Positions 1-9,055 of a stretch of 64,000 nt of DNA are shown here, one piece after another (position 1 is the first letter of the stretch; each line of letters begins with the position of its first letter). Both the position numbers and the translations under genes were made by a program. Below the pieces are notes generated by a model, which had not been told where the DNA came from, did not search any database, and saw only the letters and a list, made by a program, of their open reading frames with translations. This DNA comes from CAZSRX01 sp964609675 [NCBI: uncultured Bacteroidota bacterium] (GTDB lineage Bacteria > CLD3 > SB21), in assembly GCA_964609675.1 (NCBI GenBank), contig CAZSRX010000001.1, forward strand, positions 118,675 to 182,674, in the 5' to 3' direction.

Positions 1-306
1 CAGGTCATAACCGGCGCCTCGGAAGGCCCGCACAATCAAGTCGGTGCATACGCCAATATTCGGGTCAATATCGCCGCCGGGATAAACCATCTTGCCGGTG
101 TTGACACAGTCCTTATACGTGGTGGCATAATAGCCCATACTGAAATCGTATGTAAACGGGCGCTCCGCGAAAACTTTGGCCGCGCGCGCAACCGGATGAC
201 TGCTGCCGACAAACACATAGGCATCATCCTGCCATACGCATAAAAGCGCCGCGGACAGAAGGCCTGTGAAAAACGATACGGACATATAATAGCAAGAAAA
301 TATCAT
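1..306 (-). CDS. DUF1287 family protein, C-terminus cut by window edge
   Basis: The reading frame runs off the left edge of the window, leaving 102 codons. It opens with a hydrophobic stretch that looks like a signal peptide. Further on it has the run GDIDPNIGVCTDLIVRAFRG, which is typical of the DUF1287 (YijF-like) family. Members are NlpC/P60-like exported proteins of unknown function, and this Cys-Thr-Asp motif is their most conserved feature. The ATG at 306 follows the TAA stop of the upstream GT9 gene directly, so translation is probably coupled. An in-frame ATG at 285 is an alternative start. It is the last visible gene of the hldE/glycosyltransferase operon. Confidence 0.8.
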   Translation of the reverse strand, partial: MIFSCYYMSVSFFTGLLSAALLCVWQDDAYVFVGSSHPVARAAKVFAERPFTYDFSMGYYATTYKDCVNTGKMVYPGGDIDPNIGVCTDLIVRAFRGAGYDL

Positions 307-1431
307 TTACCGCCGGATACGCTGTCGGGCTTCTTCCACCGCCGCCATAACGGTTTCCGGCGAAATGGATTCCATACAATTCGGTTGGTAGTCACAGTCC
401 ATTTTATAGCAGACTAAGCAGTTCAGTTCGGGCTGGATTTTTATGATACGGCCGTAATCCTCAATTTCATTCGCGGAGGTCGGGCCGAAGAGACCGATAA
501 CTTGCTTCCGGAGGGCCGCGGCGGTGTGGAGGGCCATGGTGTCGCCGGTCACAATGATATCGGAAATGCTCATCAGAGAAAAAAACTGCCGCAAGCTGTT
601 GCCGGTTCCTGTATCAATGACGCGGTCGCTGACCCGGCGAAGCGCTTCGTTGCGCCCGGATTCCTCGGGGCCGCCGTACAGAAGAATCCCACACTGATAG
701 CGTTCGGTCAAGGCCTGAATCAGCGTTTTGTAACCGTTCAGCGTCCATTTTTTATATTTCCAGCGGCCGCCGGCTCCGGTATTCAGACCAACAATGAAAT
801 CAAACCGGCCCAACGAATGGCTTTTAAAAAAATCCGCGGCGAAGGCTTTTTCACCGTCATCCAGCACAAGCTGGATTTCCGGCTTTTCATAAGGCAGCCC
901 GGCTATTTCGTGAATGACCTGCTGATACGTTTTTTTGTTTTTTCGTTTCAGGTCGTCGAAAGCGCCCAGTTCAAACCATTCTTCCGCTTCCCGGTTTACG
1001 GGATAAACGGTTCCGCCGGCGTTCACGGAAAATCCTTTTTTAACAGCGGCCTGGGCTATGGCAGCGAAATACCCGCTGACCGGCGAGGCGTCGGGATGTA
1101 TCAGCATATCGAAACGTTCGGTCATCAGTTTCGGCAGGGTTATGGGGTCTTCCATGCATCGTATTTCATGGACGCTATCCAGATTTCGGAATATGTCCCG
1201 CGCATTCGATTGGGTCAACCAGGTAATCCGGGCGTCCGGATACCGTTTTTTTACAGAGGGCAGAATGGCGGTGGTCCGGAGGACGTCGCCGAGCGCGTCG
1301 AATTTGATAATAAGAATTTTTTCTTTAAGCGGCTGATAATGCCGGCAGGTATCGCACCGCACGCCGCTTTGCTTGTGATAGACGCACGGCCGGTCGCCGG
1401 GAAAGTGCCTGCAGTCGGATTTGAGTATCAT
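307..1431 (-). CDS. Glycosyltransferase family 9 (heptosyltransferase-like)
   Basis: 374 residues. The fold is that of ADP-heptose:LPS heptosyltransferases (GT9): an N-terminal Rossmann start KILIIKFDALGDVLRTTAIL near residue 37, and a C-terminal nucleotide-binding half with VTGDTMALHTAAAL and GLFGPTSANE. GT9 enzymes add heptose or related sugars to LPS core on the cytoplasmic face of the inner membrane. There are two cysteine clusters: C7, C16, C26, C29 before the enzyme domain, and a C-terminal CLVC...C...C group that is common in GT9. The ATG overlaps the stop of the GT4 gene by four bases (ATGA). HldE upstream makes the heptose donor precursor, which supports heptose as substrate; the acceptor is unknown. 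Confidence 0.88.
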   Translation of the reverse strand: MILKSDCRHFPGDRPCVYHKQSGVRCDTCRHYQPLKEKILIIKFDALGDVLRTTAILPSVKKRYPDARITWLTQSNARDIFRNLDSVHEIRCMEDPITLPKLMTERFDMLIHPDASPVSGYFAAIAQAAVKKGFSVNAGGTVYPVNREAEEWFELGAFDDLKRKNKKTYQQVIHEIAGLPYEKPEIQLVLDDGEKAFAADFFKSHSLGRFDFIVGLNTGAGGRWKYKKWTLNGYKTLIQALTERYQCGILLYGGPEESGRNEALRRVSDRVIDTGTGNSLRQFFSLMSISDIIVTGDTMALHTAAALRKQVIGLFGPTSANEIEDYGRIIKIQPELNCLVCYKMDCDYQPNCMESISPETVMAAVEEARQRIRR

Positions 1432-2585
1432 GCGCGCATGTCGTTTAAAATGGTTTGAAATAATTCAGGAATCTCCGAAAAACGGTTTTGCCGGGCTTTG
1501 ACACGGACGTTTTCTCTGAAAGAAACTGTTTCTGACATTCTGAAAAACCTGAGAATGCCATCGGCGAGCGATTCCGGCGATTCCGGTTCGACAATAATTC
1601 CCGTAACGCCGTCATCCACCAGTTCGGTCAGCCCGCCGACCGCCGTGACGATCACCGGACAGTCAAACCCGTACGCAATGTTAAGGATGCCGCTCTGCGT
1701 CGCCTCACGGTACGGCAGCACCACTACGTCGGCTGCGGCATAATAACGGCCGACTTCTTCGTTCGGGACAAATTGATTGATAACGCGCACCCGGTCATTA
1801 AGACCAAGACTGCGGATAATATTCAGATACTCATCAGGCCGATCATAAAATTCACCGACAATCAGTAACCGGATATTCGGAATGGATTGAGCGGTTTTCG
1901 GCAGAGCCCGAAGCAGCACATCCAGGCCTTTATATTTTCGCACATAACCAAAAAAAAGCAGTAGCGGTTCCTCAGGAGCGATGCCCAGACGGCGCCGTTC
2001 TTCCGCACGATTAAATGGCTGTTCACCCGCATAACAGTCATATACCGGAAGCTCGGAACGATACACGCGTCGGTTGGGGTAGATGGCTTTTAGGTCTTTT
2101 TCTACAACGGCGGAAAGCGCCAGATACGCCGCCGCATATTTCAGCCCGATGCGGGTGAGCCAGCGATCCACGAGACGGCCTTCGTGCGATATGACATTTT
2201 CCGTGCAGAATAATATTTTTTTTCTGAATGATTTTCCCAGAAACAATGAAATCGCATAATGACAGGGGCCGAAAAACGGATTCCACCAGTCAAACACAAC
2301 TAAATCGGGATTATATTTTCTGATTTTTCTGGCGGCACATATCCAGTTAAAAGGATTTATCGAATGGACGATTCGCTCGCTGGGTACCCGCTCGGCTTCT
2401 TTGCTTGGGTCATACTGGGTAGTACCGGGGAAAAGAAAAGAAGGATAAAGCAATTTGTAGTTGAAAATCTTGACTTCGAAATGCGGCGATAAATAATTAT
2501 AAAGATGCGTGACGAATAACGCATTGCCTCCCCTGTAGGGATAAGCCGGACCGATCAACGCGATTTTTTGCACGGCCGTAATCAC
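1428..2585 (-). CDS. Glycosyltransferase family 4 (GT-B, group 1)
   Basis: 385 residues. The N-terminal start IALIGPAYPYRGGNALFVTH is a GT4 acceptor-domain pattern. The C-terminal half has the GT4 donor domain: LLFFGYVRKYKGLDVLLRAL, then PYREATQSGILNIAYGFDCP, containing the conserved E-x7-E-type region, and VTAVGGLTELV. It transfers a nucleotide-activated sugar to a glycan or lipid acceptor in the cytoplasm; the sugar cannot be read from sequence. The start is GTG at 2585 and overlaps the hldE stop (GTGA), so it is translationally coupled to hldE. Its role in LPS core or another surface glycan is inferred from the operon. Confidence 0.88.
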   Translation of the reverse strand: MITAVQKIALIGPAYPYRGGNALFVTHLYNYLSPHFEVKIFNYKLLYPSFLFPGTTQYDPSKEAERVPSERIVHSINPFNWICAARKIRKYNPDLVVFDWWNPFFGPCHYAISLFLGKSFRKKILFCTENVISHEGRLVDRWLTRIGLKYAAAYLALSAVVEKDLKAIYPNRRVYRSELPVYDCYAGEQPFNRAEERRRLGIAPEEPLLLFFGYVRKYKGLDVLLRALPKTAQSIPNIRLLIVGEFYDRPDEYLNIIRSLGLNDRVRVINQFVPNEEVGRYYAAADVVVLPYREATQSGILNIAYGFDCPVIVTAVGGLTELVDDGVTGIIVEPESPESLADGILRFFRMSETVSFRENVRVKARQNRFSEIPELFQTILNDMRA

Positions 2586-4042
2586 TCAGAATAATTTTTT
2601 AATATTGCTTCGACGATATTGGTCGTAGAGAATCCCGCCACGAGGTCCACCAGCTGAATCCGGCCGCCGTAGGACTCGACGATATCTTTGCCGACCACTT
2701 GTTCCGGCTTGTAATCCGAACCTTTAACGAGAATGTCAGGCCGGACCTTTTTTATCAATTCGATCGGCGTATCCTCCTCAAACAGCACCACGTAATCCAC
2801 GGATTCCAGCGCCGCGAGTATGTGCGCGCGTTCCTGTTCGGATACGATCGGCCGTTTCTCGCCTTTGATGCGCCGGATGGATGCATCCGAATTGAGGCCG
2901 ACGATCAGCATATCCCCGAGCGCGCGGGATTTGGTCAGCAGAGTAATATGGCCGACATGCAGGATATCGAAGCAACCGTTGGTAAAAACGACGGTTTTAT
3001 TTTTTCGCATAGCCGGCAGGATAACGGATAATTCTGCCGCGGTGACAATTTTGGACGAACCGCTGGAGACTTCTTCCAGGTCATGCAGGACTTCCTCGCG
3101 GGTAACGCTGACGGTGCCGACTTTGCTGACGGCGACGCCGGCGGCGCGGTTGGCGAGGTACACGGCATCCGATACCGGCGCACCGCAGGCCAATATCCGG
3201 GCAAGATACGCGGTGACGGTGTCGCCCGCGCCGGTCACATCAAACACTTCCCGGGCCGTTGCGGGAAAGTGCTGGTACCCGCCGTCGGTAACCAAGATCA
3301 TGCCTTCGGCGCCGCGGGTTATCAGCACATTACGAAAATGATATTGCGCCGCCAGCTCTTTTCCGGCCTGGATCGCTTCCTCGGCCGTGGAAATTTTTCG
3401 GCGCACCGACTGCTCGGCCTCCTTCAGGTTGGGCTTAATGAGCGTGGCGCCGGCATAAACGGAAAGGTCGGCCCGTTTGGGATCGATAATAATGATTTTA
3501 CCTTGGTCCTGCGCGAGCCGGATCAGCCGTTTGGTAACCGTGTCCGTGAGTACGCCTTTTAGATAATCCGATAGGACCATCAGATCAAACGACGCCGCCG
3601 AGGCTTCAATAAGCGATAACAACCGCTGCTCCGTATCCGGCGGAATAAACGAACTGTCCTCACGGTCGATGCGCACAACCTGCTGATGCCCCGCCAGTAC
3701 GCGTGTTTTAACCGATGTCGGCCGGCGGCTATCCGTCAGAATCATGCCCGCGTCTATTCCCAGCTGCTTCGTTTCCCGCATCACGGTGCGGCCGTGTTCG
3801 TCATCGCCGATAACGCCGGCCAGCGTGACACGGGTGCCGATGGCCGCCAGATTATGCGCCACATTTGCCGCGCCGCCCAGTGCGATGCTTTCACCGTTCA
3901 CGTTGACCACCTGCACCGGCGCTTCCGGAGAAATCCGCGTTACGCTGCCCCGGATAAAACGGTCCAGAATGATATCGCCCGCCACCAATATCCGGGGACA
4001 CTCCGATGATAAAAGCAGTTTACGGTAATGATCCTGTTTCAT
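2582..4042 (-). CDS. hldE: Bifunctional heptose 7-phosphate kinase / heptose 1-phosphate adenylyltransferase
   Basis: 486 residues, the normal length for HldE/RfaE. Residues 1 to about 320 form a PfkB/ribokinase-type kinase with the C-terminal signature DVTGAGDTVTAYLA. Residues about 345-486 form a nucleotidyltransferase domain with FTNGCFDILHVGH, carrying the HxGH active-site motif, and RPDILVKGSDY. The enzyme makes ADP-D-glycero-beta-D-manno-heptose, the precursor of LPS inner-core heptose, by phosphorylating heptose 7-phosphate at C1 and adenylylating the heptose 1-phosphate left after GmhB acts. It is the first gene of a minus-strand operon with two glycosyltransferases. A promoter is read at 4082-4110. 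gmhA and gmhB are not in the window. Confidence 0.96.
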   Translation of the reverse strand: MKQDHYRKLLLSSECPRILVAGDIILDRFIRGSVTRISPEAPVQVVNVNGESIALGGAANVAHNLAAIGTRVTLAGVIGDDEHGRTVMRETKQLGIDAGMILTDSRRPTSVKTRVLAGHQQVVRIDREDSSFIPPDTEQRLLSLIEASAASFDLMVLSDYLKGVLTDTVTKRLIRLAQDQGKIIIIDPKRADLSVYAGATLIKPNLKEAEQSVRRKISTAEEAIQAGKELAAQYHFRNVLITRGAEGMILVTDGGYQHFPATAREVFDVTGAGDTVTAYLARILACGAPVSDAVYLANRAAGVAVSKVGTVSVTREEVLHDLEEVSSGSSKIVTAAELSVILPAMRKNKTVVFTNGCFDILHVGHITLLTKSRALGDMLIVGLNSDASIRRIKGEKRPIVSEQERAHILAALESVDYVVLFEEDTPIELIKKVRPDILVKGSDYKPEQVVGKDIVESYGGRIQLVDLVAGFSTTNIVEAILKNYSE

Positions 4043-4081
4043 TTTCTAGTATTATACAAAACACTTCATTTAATGAGCGAA

Positions 4082-4110
4082 ATGATATATATTATTTCAC
4101 AGAAAATCAA
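4082..4110 (-). promoter_or_regulatory. Predicted sigma70-type promoter of hldE operon
   Basis: Read on the minus strand: -35 TTGATT (4105-4110), a 17-base spacer and -10 TATCAT (4082-4087). It lies about 40 bases before the hldE ATG. The same -10 hexamer is used in the promoter of the small gene at 60555. Sequence match only. Confidence 0.55.
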
Positions 4111-4136
4111 GACAACAAATCTGTAACGGCTTATTC

Positions 4137-5204
4137 ATGCGACTCGCGGAAATCAACAGCAACCAGAAAGAACAGTGGAACCGTTTTGTGGCCTCCGCCG
4201 CCAACCCGTCGTTTGCCCAGTCGTTTCAATGGGGCACGGTTAAATCGGGCACATGGAAGCCGTTTTATCTTGCGGTATGCGACGATGAGGGCGTCATGCT
4301 GGCTACGGCGTTATTGCTGAAGCGCCGTCTGCCGTATACGGGACAATCGGTTTTATATTGCCCGCGAGGCCCTGTGTTCAAAAGGTATGATAATACGCTT
4401 ATCCATTATTTCTTCACCGCGCTTACGGAATTCGCCAAGACGCATCGGGCCATTCTGCTGAAATGCGATCCGGAGATCCCGGAATCATCCGAATCCGTCC
4501 TGCAGCAACTGAGCGATTCAGGACTCCGTTATAATCCTGAAAACATACAGCCGCGCGCCACCATCATTCTGAACATCGAATCCTCCGAAGAGGCCTTGTT
4601 GAAATCGTTTCATCATAAAACCCGCTACAACATCCGGCTGGCAGAAAAAAAAGGCATCGAAGTCCGCATGCAGAACACCGCCGCCGGTGTCGATGTGTTC
4701 TATGACCTGTTCCGTACGACCGCCGAACGCGACCGGTTTCTGATACTGCAAAAATCCTATTTTCATCACTTGTGGCAAACGCTTTATCCCGAAGGCCTGT
4801 GCGCCCTTTTTACGGCGCATTATGAGGACCGGCCGCTGGCGGCTGTTTTTCAGATTATTTTCGGCGGCACGATGACGTATCTTTACGGCGCGTCTTCCAA
4901 CGAATGGCGGCATCTGATGCCGAATCACCTGATCCACTGGCGCGCGATTCAGTGGGCAAAAACGATGCATCTGAAGCGGTATGATCTCTGGGGTATTCCA
5001 TCCCGTCCGCACGAAGGGCATCCGATGTGGGGTGTGTATCGTTTTAAAAAAGGCTTCTGCGATGAAGAAACGCGGTGGATCGGCATGTACGAGGCCGTTT
5101 ATAAGCCCGTCTGGAACCGCTTATTCACGGCCGGTGCGCGCGCTTTTAAAAAAACCGCCCGCTTTATCCGAACCGGATCCCTTCGCACGCCGCTGGAAGA
5201 GTAA
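4137..5204 (+). CDS. FemA/FemB-like aminoacyltransferase (GNAT fold)
   Basis: 355 residues with the two GNAT-like halves of the FemABX/Acetyltransf_6 family. Recognisable segments are FHHKTRYNIRLAEKKGI, typical of the family (K-T-R-Y-N-I-R-A/K-A-K), and AVFQIIFGGTMTYLYGASS. Characterised members transfer amino acids from aminoacyl-tRNA to the lipid II stem peptide; related proteins in Gram-negatives have unclear substrates. The C-terminal FKKGF region is also family-typical. The ATG at 4137 has no clear Shine-Dalgarno sequence. The stop abuts the stop of the convergent Fur-family gene. Cell-wall or cell-surface acylation is inferred from the family. Confidence 0.82.
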   Translation: MRLAEINSNQKEQWNRFVASAANPSFAQSFQWGTVKSGTWKPFYLAVCDDEGVMLATALLLKRRLPYTGQSVLYCPRGPVFKRYDNTLIHYFFTALTEFAKTHRAILLKCDPEIPESSESVLQQLSDSGLRYNPENIQPRATIILNIESSEEALLKSFHHKTRYNIRLAEKKGIEVRMQNTAAGVDVFYDLFRTTAERDRFLILQKSYFHHLWQTLYPEGLCALFTAHYEDRPLAAVFQIIFGGTMTYLYGASSNEWRHLMPNHLIHWRAIQWAKTMHLKRYDLWGIPSRPHEGHPMWGVYRFKKGFCDEETRWIGMYEAVYKPVWNRLFTAGARAFKKTARFIRTGSLRTPLEE

Positions 5205-5660
5205 TCAGCGCCTGTCACCCTTCATACACGCTGCGCAGATCCCGAAAATATGCAGGAAATGATCGGTCATCGTAAATTGGTGCTGGCGGCAAACCGTTTC
5301 CTGAATGGATTCAATAGCTTTGGACTCAAATTCAATCACTGTGCCGCATAGCGTGCAGATCATGTGCTCGTGGTGATGCCGGCCTAAAGTCAGTTCATAC
5401 GACGAACGCTGACCCGCCAGTTTGGCTTTGCGAATCAGGGCGTATTTTTCCAACAGCTCGATGGTCCGGTACACCGTGGCGCGGGAAATCCGAATATTTT
5501 TTTTTCGCAGTGCTTTCAGGATATCCTCCACGTCGAAATGGGTATGCATGGAATGGATTTCGTCGAGCACGATGAATCGTTCCGGCGTTGCCCGTTGATG
5601 ATTCATCCTCAAAAGAACGCGAAACTGGGCGTGCAAATCGGCTGGTTTGATTTTGTCCAT
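5205..5660 (-). CDS. Fur-family transcriptional regulator
   Basis: 151 residues. The N-terminal winged helix contains RATPERFIVLDEI and the recognition segment ISRATVYRTIELLEKYALI. The dimerisation and metal-binding half begins with HHHEHMICTLCGTVIEF and ends with FGICAACMKG, giving two CxxC pairs for structural zinc plus the His/Glu-rich regulatory site. Fur, Zur and PerR cannot be told apart from this sequence alone. ATG at 5660 is preferred over the in-frame GTG at 5663. Nearby genes are not obvious metal-uptake genes, so it probably acts elsewhere as well. A weak terminator-like hairpin separates it from the TPR gene. Confidence 0.93.
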   Translation of the reverse strand: MDKIKPADLHAQFRVLLRMNHQRATPERFIVLDEIHSMHTHFDVEDILKALRKKNIRISRATVYRTIELLEKYALIRKAKLAGQRSSYELTLGRHHHEHMICTLCGTVIEFESKAIESIQETVCRQHQFTMTDHFLHIFGICAACMKGDRR

Positions 5661-5719
5661 CACGGTCTTTGGCTGAACTGAAAAGGCGCGAAACGTACTG
5701 AAAAATGTTCGTGCCGATG

Positions 5720-5740
5720 AAAAAAAACCATTTCAGATGG
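5720..5740 (-). terminator. Weak terminator-like hairpin after TPR gene
   Basis: On the minus strand a short stem (ccat/atgg, four-base arms) is followed by eight T residues. The stem is short, so termination may be partial and the Fur-family gene could be read through. Confidence 0.3.
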
Positions 5741-5743
5741 GGC

Positions 5744-7102
5744 TTAATGACCCCGGTGGCTGGGTCCGGAATCGGTCATCCGGGGCGTGGTGGGCGGCGG
5801 CGTGGATACCGTTGCGACCGGCAGATCCTGACCGGTAATTTCCTTGTACAGATCCCGCGCTGTCGGGTAGTCAATTGTTTTGAGCAGTTCCACCACCTGC
5901 ATCGCCTTATCATGATAGCCCATGGTATGGTATACCAAACCGCGGTAATACTGCGCGTTGTAATGTTCTTTTTTCAGCCGCGCCGCTTCCTCAAAATGCG
6001 ACAACGCTTCCTGCAGATTATTCAGTTTATACAGCGCCAATCCGAGATTGTAATGACAGGATACGTAGCCCGGATCGGCAAGCAGGCACTGCTTATAGAA
6101 CGAAACGGCTTTGTCATAATCCTGCATTTCATAATAAACCAGGCCGGTGTTGTACAACGCGTATTTGTAATCCGGCTTGATTTGCAGGGTTTTCTGATAG
6201 GCTTCCAGCGCCTTGTCCCACAGCTTCTGATCATGATACACCAGGCCGATATAATTGGCCGCATCGGCGCTCTGGGGATCCATGGCCAAATTTTTTTGGA
6301 AGTATTCCATCGCCTGCGCGTATTGTTTCTGTTCGTAATACAGAATGCCGAGATTGTAGATGGGCGCCGTGTATTCAGGGTCCAGATTGCTCGCTTTCTG
6401 GAAATAGCCGACCGCAGTGGCATACAGCTTTTTGTTCAGGTAAATCAGCCCGGCGTAGTGATTGGCTTCGACATGGTTCGGGTCAGACTGCAGGGCTTTC
6501 ATGAACGATTCCAGCGCCAGGTCGTCTTTGTACAGGTAATAATAACAGCGCCCCATATTATAGTGCGCGTACTTATAATTCGGGTCAAACTGCAGGCACT
6601 TAACAAAATGCGGTAGGGCGGCGTTATAATCTTTTTTCAGATAATGCAGGAGTCCCACATAATTAATCGCCGGTACATAATCGGGTTTCACTTCCACGGC
6701 CGCGGTGAAGTACTTCATCGCTTCGTCGTCCTGCGACAGGTTGTAATGACACAGGCCGATATTGTAAAGGCTGTACGGTTTGTAATAGGTCCCGTCCTTT
6801 TCAATTTCAAGCGCTTTTTTAAACGACTCAATCGCCGGGCCGTATGCTTTTAGGTCCATCTGATTGTAACCCATGGTAAACCACGCGTCCAGGTAAACCG
6901 GATTCCGTTCGACGGCCTTGCGGCAGAAATCCACGGCCTGCTGATATTGATGGTTTTGTTCGGCCTGGCGGGCTTTTTCGTAGAAATCCTCAGCGGTAGC
7001 GGGAACCGCATTATCTTTTTTTTGGCCTTTGGTGGTAGTCGGGTCGTAGTTTTCGCCCGACGCATGGCTGGCCTTCCAGGGATTACCCGAAAAATCGCTC
7101 AT
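5744..7102 (-). CDS. Tetratricopeptide-repeat protein
   Basis: 452 residues, almost entirely TPR units of 34 residues from about residue 33 to 425, roughly eleven in a row. Each has the W/Y-A/G-Y-A-P pattern, for example AHYNMGRCYYYLYKDDLALE. A polar, flexible N-terminus of about 30 residues and a Pro/Thr-rich tail flank the solenoid. There is no signal peptide or membrane segment, so it is probably a cytoplasmic scaffold. It is the last gene of the five-gene module transcribed from 10857, with Shine-Dalgarno GGAGG before the ATG. The binding partner is not known; the neighbouring coiled-coil membrane protein is the obvious candidate. Confidence 0.93.
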   Translation of the reverse strand: MSDFSGNPWKASHASGENYDPTTTKGQKKDNAVPATAEDFYEKARQAEQNHQYQQAVDFCRKAVERNPVYLDAWFTMGYNQMDLKAYGPAIESFKKALEIEKDGTYYKPYSLYNIGLCHYNLSQDDEAMKYFTAAVEVKPDYVPAINYVGLLHYLKKDYNAALPHFVKCLQFDPNYKYAHYNMGRCYYYLYKDDLALESFMKALQSDPNHVEANHYAGLIYLNKKLYATAVGYFQKASNLDPEYTAPIYNLGILYYEQKQYAQAMEYFQKNLAMDPQSADAANYIGLVYHDQKLWDKALEAYQKTLQIKPDYKYALYNTGLVYYEMQDYDKAVSFYKQCLLADPGYVSCHYNLGLALYKLNNLQEALSHFEEAARLKKEHYNAQYYRGLVYHTMGYHDKAMQVVELLKTIDYPTARDLYKEITGQDLPVATVSTPPPTTPRMTDSGPSHRGH

Positions 7103-7132
7103 AAATCCCTCCGGATTATTTGAATCCTTTTG

Positions 7133-7909
7133 CTATTTGGACCAGTCGGATGAATCCATGATGTCGCGCATGGTCGATTCGCTGACTTCCGCGCTGATCA
7201 GGATGGAATCCAGCTGATCCGACACCGTCCGCGGATCCTTAACCGACGTAATTTGTTCGTAGGTGTATTTAACGGTTTCCTCGATGACCTTAATCTGTTC
7301 TTCGGTAGCTTCGCGTTCGCCGGCGGCGCGCTTGATTTTTTCAAACCGTTTTTTCAATATATCAAGCCGTTGTTCTTTAATTTCCTTCACTTTATCCGTC
7401 GTGTTCGGATCTTTGATTTCTTTCTCGAGTTTACGGATTTCGTCTTCCACTTCTTTGAGTTTTTTATCGGAAAAAGTGGTCTCAAAATTCTGAAGATAAA
7501 ATTGCATGTTCAGATAAGAGTCGAGCACGGTATTGAGTTTTTCGATCTGATCCCGCCACAGCGGCGCCAGGCTTTCATCTTTCAAGGTGGGTGAATTCAT
7601 AATCTGGTCATGGATCTGTTTGAGGCTGTAAAATTTCTTTCTGGATGTTTCCGTCAGTCCCATCAGCACCTGACCGCGCTTCTTGACCTGTTCCTGCTGT
7701 TTCTGCTTGTCTATCTTTTGCTGGACATGGTTTTTAAACATCGCGCTGCCAGGTATAAAAGTCAGATAAAGCAATTCCAACCCGAGCCATAATACCAGAA
7801 CCAACGGTTCGCTGCCCAATACGGCAAATGCCAGAAATCCGATGAAAATAATAATATTATACTGATTATAAACCGCTTCTTTAAAATAGGATATTTCTTT
7901 TTCGGCCAT
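7133..7909 (-). CDS. Two-TM protein with long coiled-coil cytoplasmic domain
   Basis: 258 residues, function not recognised. Two adjacent hydrophobic segments (about residues 17-35 and 38-56, the second containing VLVLWLGLELLYLTFIP) would form a membrane hairpin. The remaining 200 residues are highly charged and helical, with heptad-like stretches around KLKEVEDEIRKLEKEI, and are predicted to be coiled coil. With only a short loop between the membrane segments, the long domain probably lies in the cytoplasm. It sits between the SBP-LysM genes and the TPR gene in the same operon, so it may connect the periplasmic sensors to the cytoplasmic scaffold. That link is inference. Confidence 0.8.
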   Translation of the reverse strand: MAEKEISYFKEAVYNQYNIIIFIGFLAFAVLGSEPLVLVLWLGLELLYLTFIPGSAMFKNHVQQKIDKQKQQEQVKKRGQVLMGLTETSRKKFYSLKQIHDQIMNSPTLKDESLAPLWRDQIEKLNTVLDSYLNMQFYLQNFETTFSDKKLKEVEDEIRKLEKEIKDPNTTDKVKEIKEQRLDILKKRFEKIKRAAGEREATEEQIKVIEETVKYTYEQITSVKDPRTVSDQLDSILISAEVSESTMRDIMDSSDWSK

Positions 7910-7939
7910 GGTCGTCTCGATTTAAAATGTGGATATAAG

Positions 7940-9001
7940 TTACGGCATTAATAATTGCATGCCGACGCTCAGCAAATGCGGATTGGCGAGACGGTTTTTA
8001 TTCAGGTCCCATATTTTTTTCCAGTCGTCTTTGTTGCCGAGCTGCTTCTGAGCGATTTTTGACAGCGTATCGCCGGCCTTGACCGCGTAAGTCTTACTGC
8101 CCTTGGGAAGTTCTTCCAGCTGGACGGCTTCGGTGCTGAGATATTTTTTCACCATCTTTTCAAAGTCTTCCGATTTAGTAATATCAATCACGGCGTTGTT
8201 TACCGCGCTCAGAAGATCGTCGTTTTGCGAGGGGATGCCGATGGCGTATTTGGAGGTATTGAGATTCAGCTTGACGATGCGCAGTTTCGGGAAGCTCTTG
8301 ATTTCCCGCACCGCAAACGGGTAATCATAGATGATCGCGTCCACCTCGCCGCGGTCTAAACTGGCAAACCAACCGGTTTTATCAAATGTTTTAATGGCTT
8401 TGGCGTCTTTTACGTTTTCCTTGACCCAACTCTGCGCGGCGGGATCGTCATAAATGCCGATGGTTTTGCCGGCCAGATGCTTGAGTTCGCGGATGGCGCT
8501 GCCCTGTTTGACAATCAAGCAGAGGCCGAATTCGAGATACCCTTCCGACCAGTCCACTTTGTCAATCGCGGGATCCGGGACGTAGCCGCCCATCATCAGG
8601 TCAATGTTGCCGTTGCGCAGAAGGTTAGGCAGCTTATCGTATTTTTCCTCGATGACATCCACGCGGCCGATGCCTAATTTGCTGGCGATGGCATTGGCGA
8701 ATTCCACGTCAAAGCCCTCGCGTTTTTTATCAGCGGTCAGGTAATTCATCGGAGGGGCTTCGGCTTCCATGCCTACGCGAATCACATTGCTTTGCCGCGC
8801 CTTGCTTAAAACGTCCGTGCGGGGCGTATAGGCGGTTTTAACGTCCGTATTCGATGTCTCCGTGGTTTTAACATCCCTGGCCGGTTCAGTTTTGGCCGTC
8901 TCTTTATCCGATAAGCCGTATTTATAGATCACAAACACAATCAGCGCCAGACCAATCAGCGCGATGAGAATTTTTCCGCCTTTCTGAATTTGAACTGCCA
9001 T
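7940..9001 (-). CDS. Membrane-anchored SBP_bac_3 solute-binding domain with C-terminal LysM (copy 2)
   Basis: 353 residues. An N-terminal hydrophobic segment (about residues 9-27, GKILIALIGLALIVFVIYKY) has no lipobox or clear cleavage site and probably acts as a membrane anchor. After a Thr/Lys-rich linker come about 220 residues of an amino-acid-binding-type periplasmic domain (SBP_bac_3), with VGMEAEAPPMNYL, MGGYVPDPA and GEVDAIIYDYPFA. The end is one LysM module (YAVKAGDTLSKIAQKQLG...), which binds peptidoglycan glycan. It is a close paralog of the gene at 9056. No ABC permease or ATPase gene is nearby, so import is doubtful. SD AGGAG precedes the ATG. Confidence 0.9.
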   Translation of the reverse strand: MAVQIQKGGKILIALIGLALIVFVIYKYGLSDKETAKTEPARDVKTTETSNTDVKTAYTPRTDVLSKARQSNVIRVGMEAEAPPMNYLTADKKREGFDVEFANAIASKLGIGRVDVIEEKYDKLPNLLRNGNIDLMMGGYVPDPAIDKVDWSEGYLEFGLCLIVKQGSAIRELKHLAGKTIGIYDDPAAQSWVKENVKDAKAIKTFDKTGWFASLDRGEVDAIIYDYPFAVREIKSFPKLRIVKLNLNTSKYAIGIPSQNDDLLSAVNNAVIDITKSEDFEKMVKKYLSTEAVQLEELPKGSKTYAVKAGDTLSKIAQKQLGNKDDWKKIWDLNKNRLANPHLLSVGMQLLMP

Positions 9002-9055
9002 GGGTTCGCTCCTGAATATTAATTAAAAAATTTTTTGTGTTAAAGTCCTTGCCGC

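Noticed and set aside
502-1458. Long plus-strand open frame (318 codons) opposite the GT9 gene
   Set aside because: It is antisense to a gene with clear GT9 motifs, its product matches nothing recognisable, and similar shadow frames occur opposite many genes here (5705-6616, 19814-20599, 21097-21996, 46107-47156, 61054-62247).
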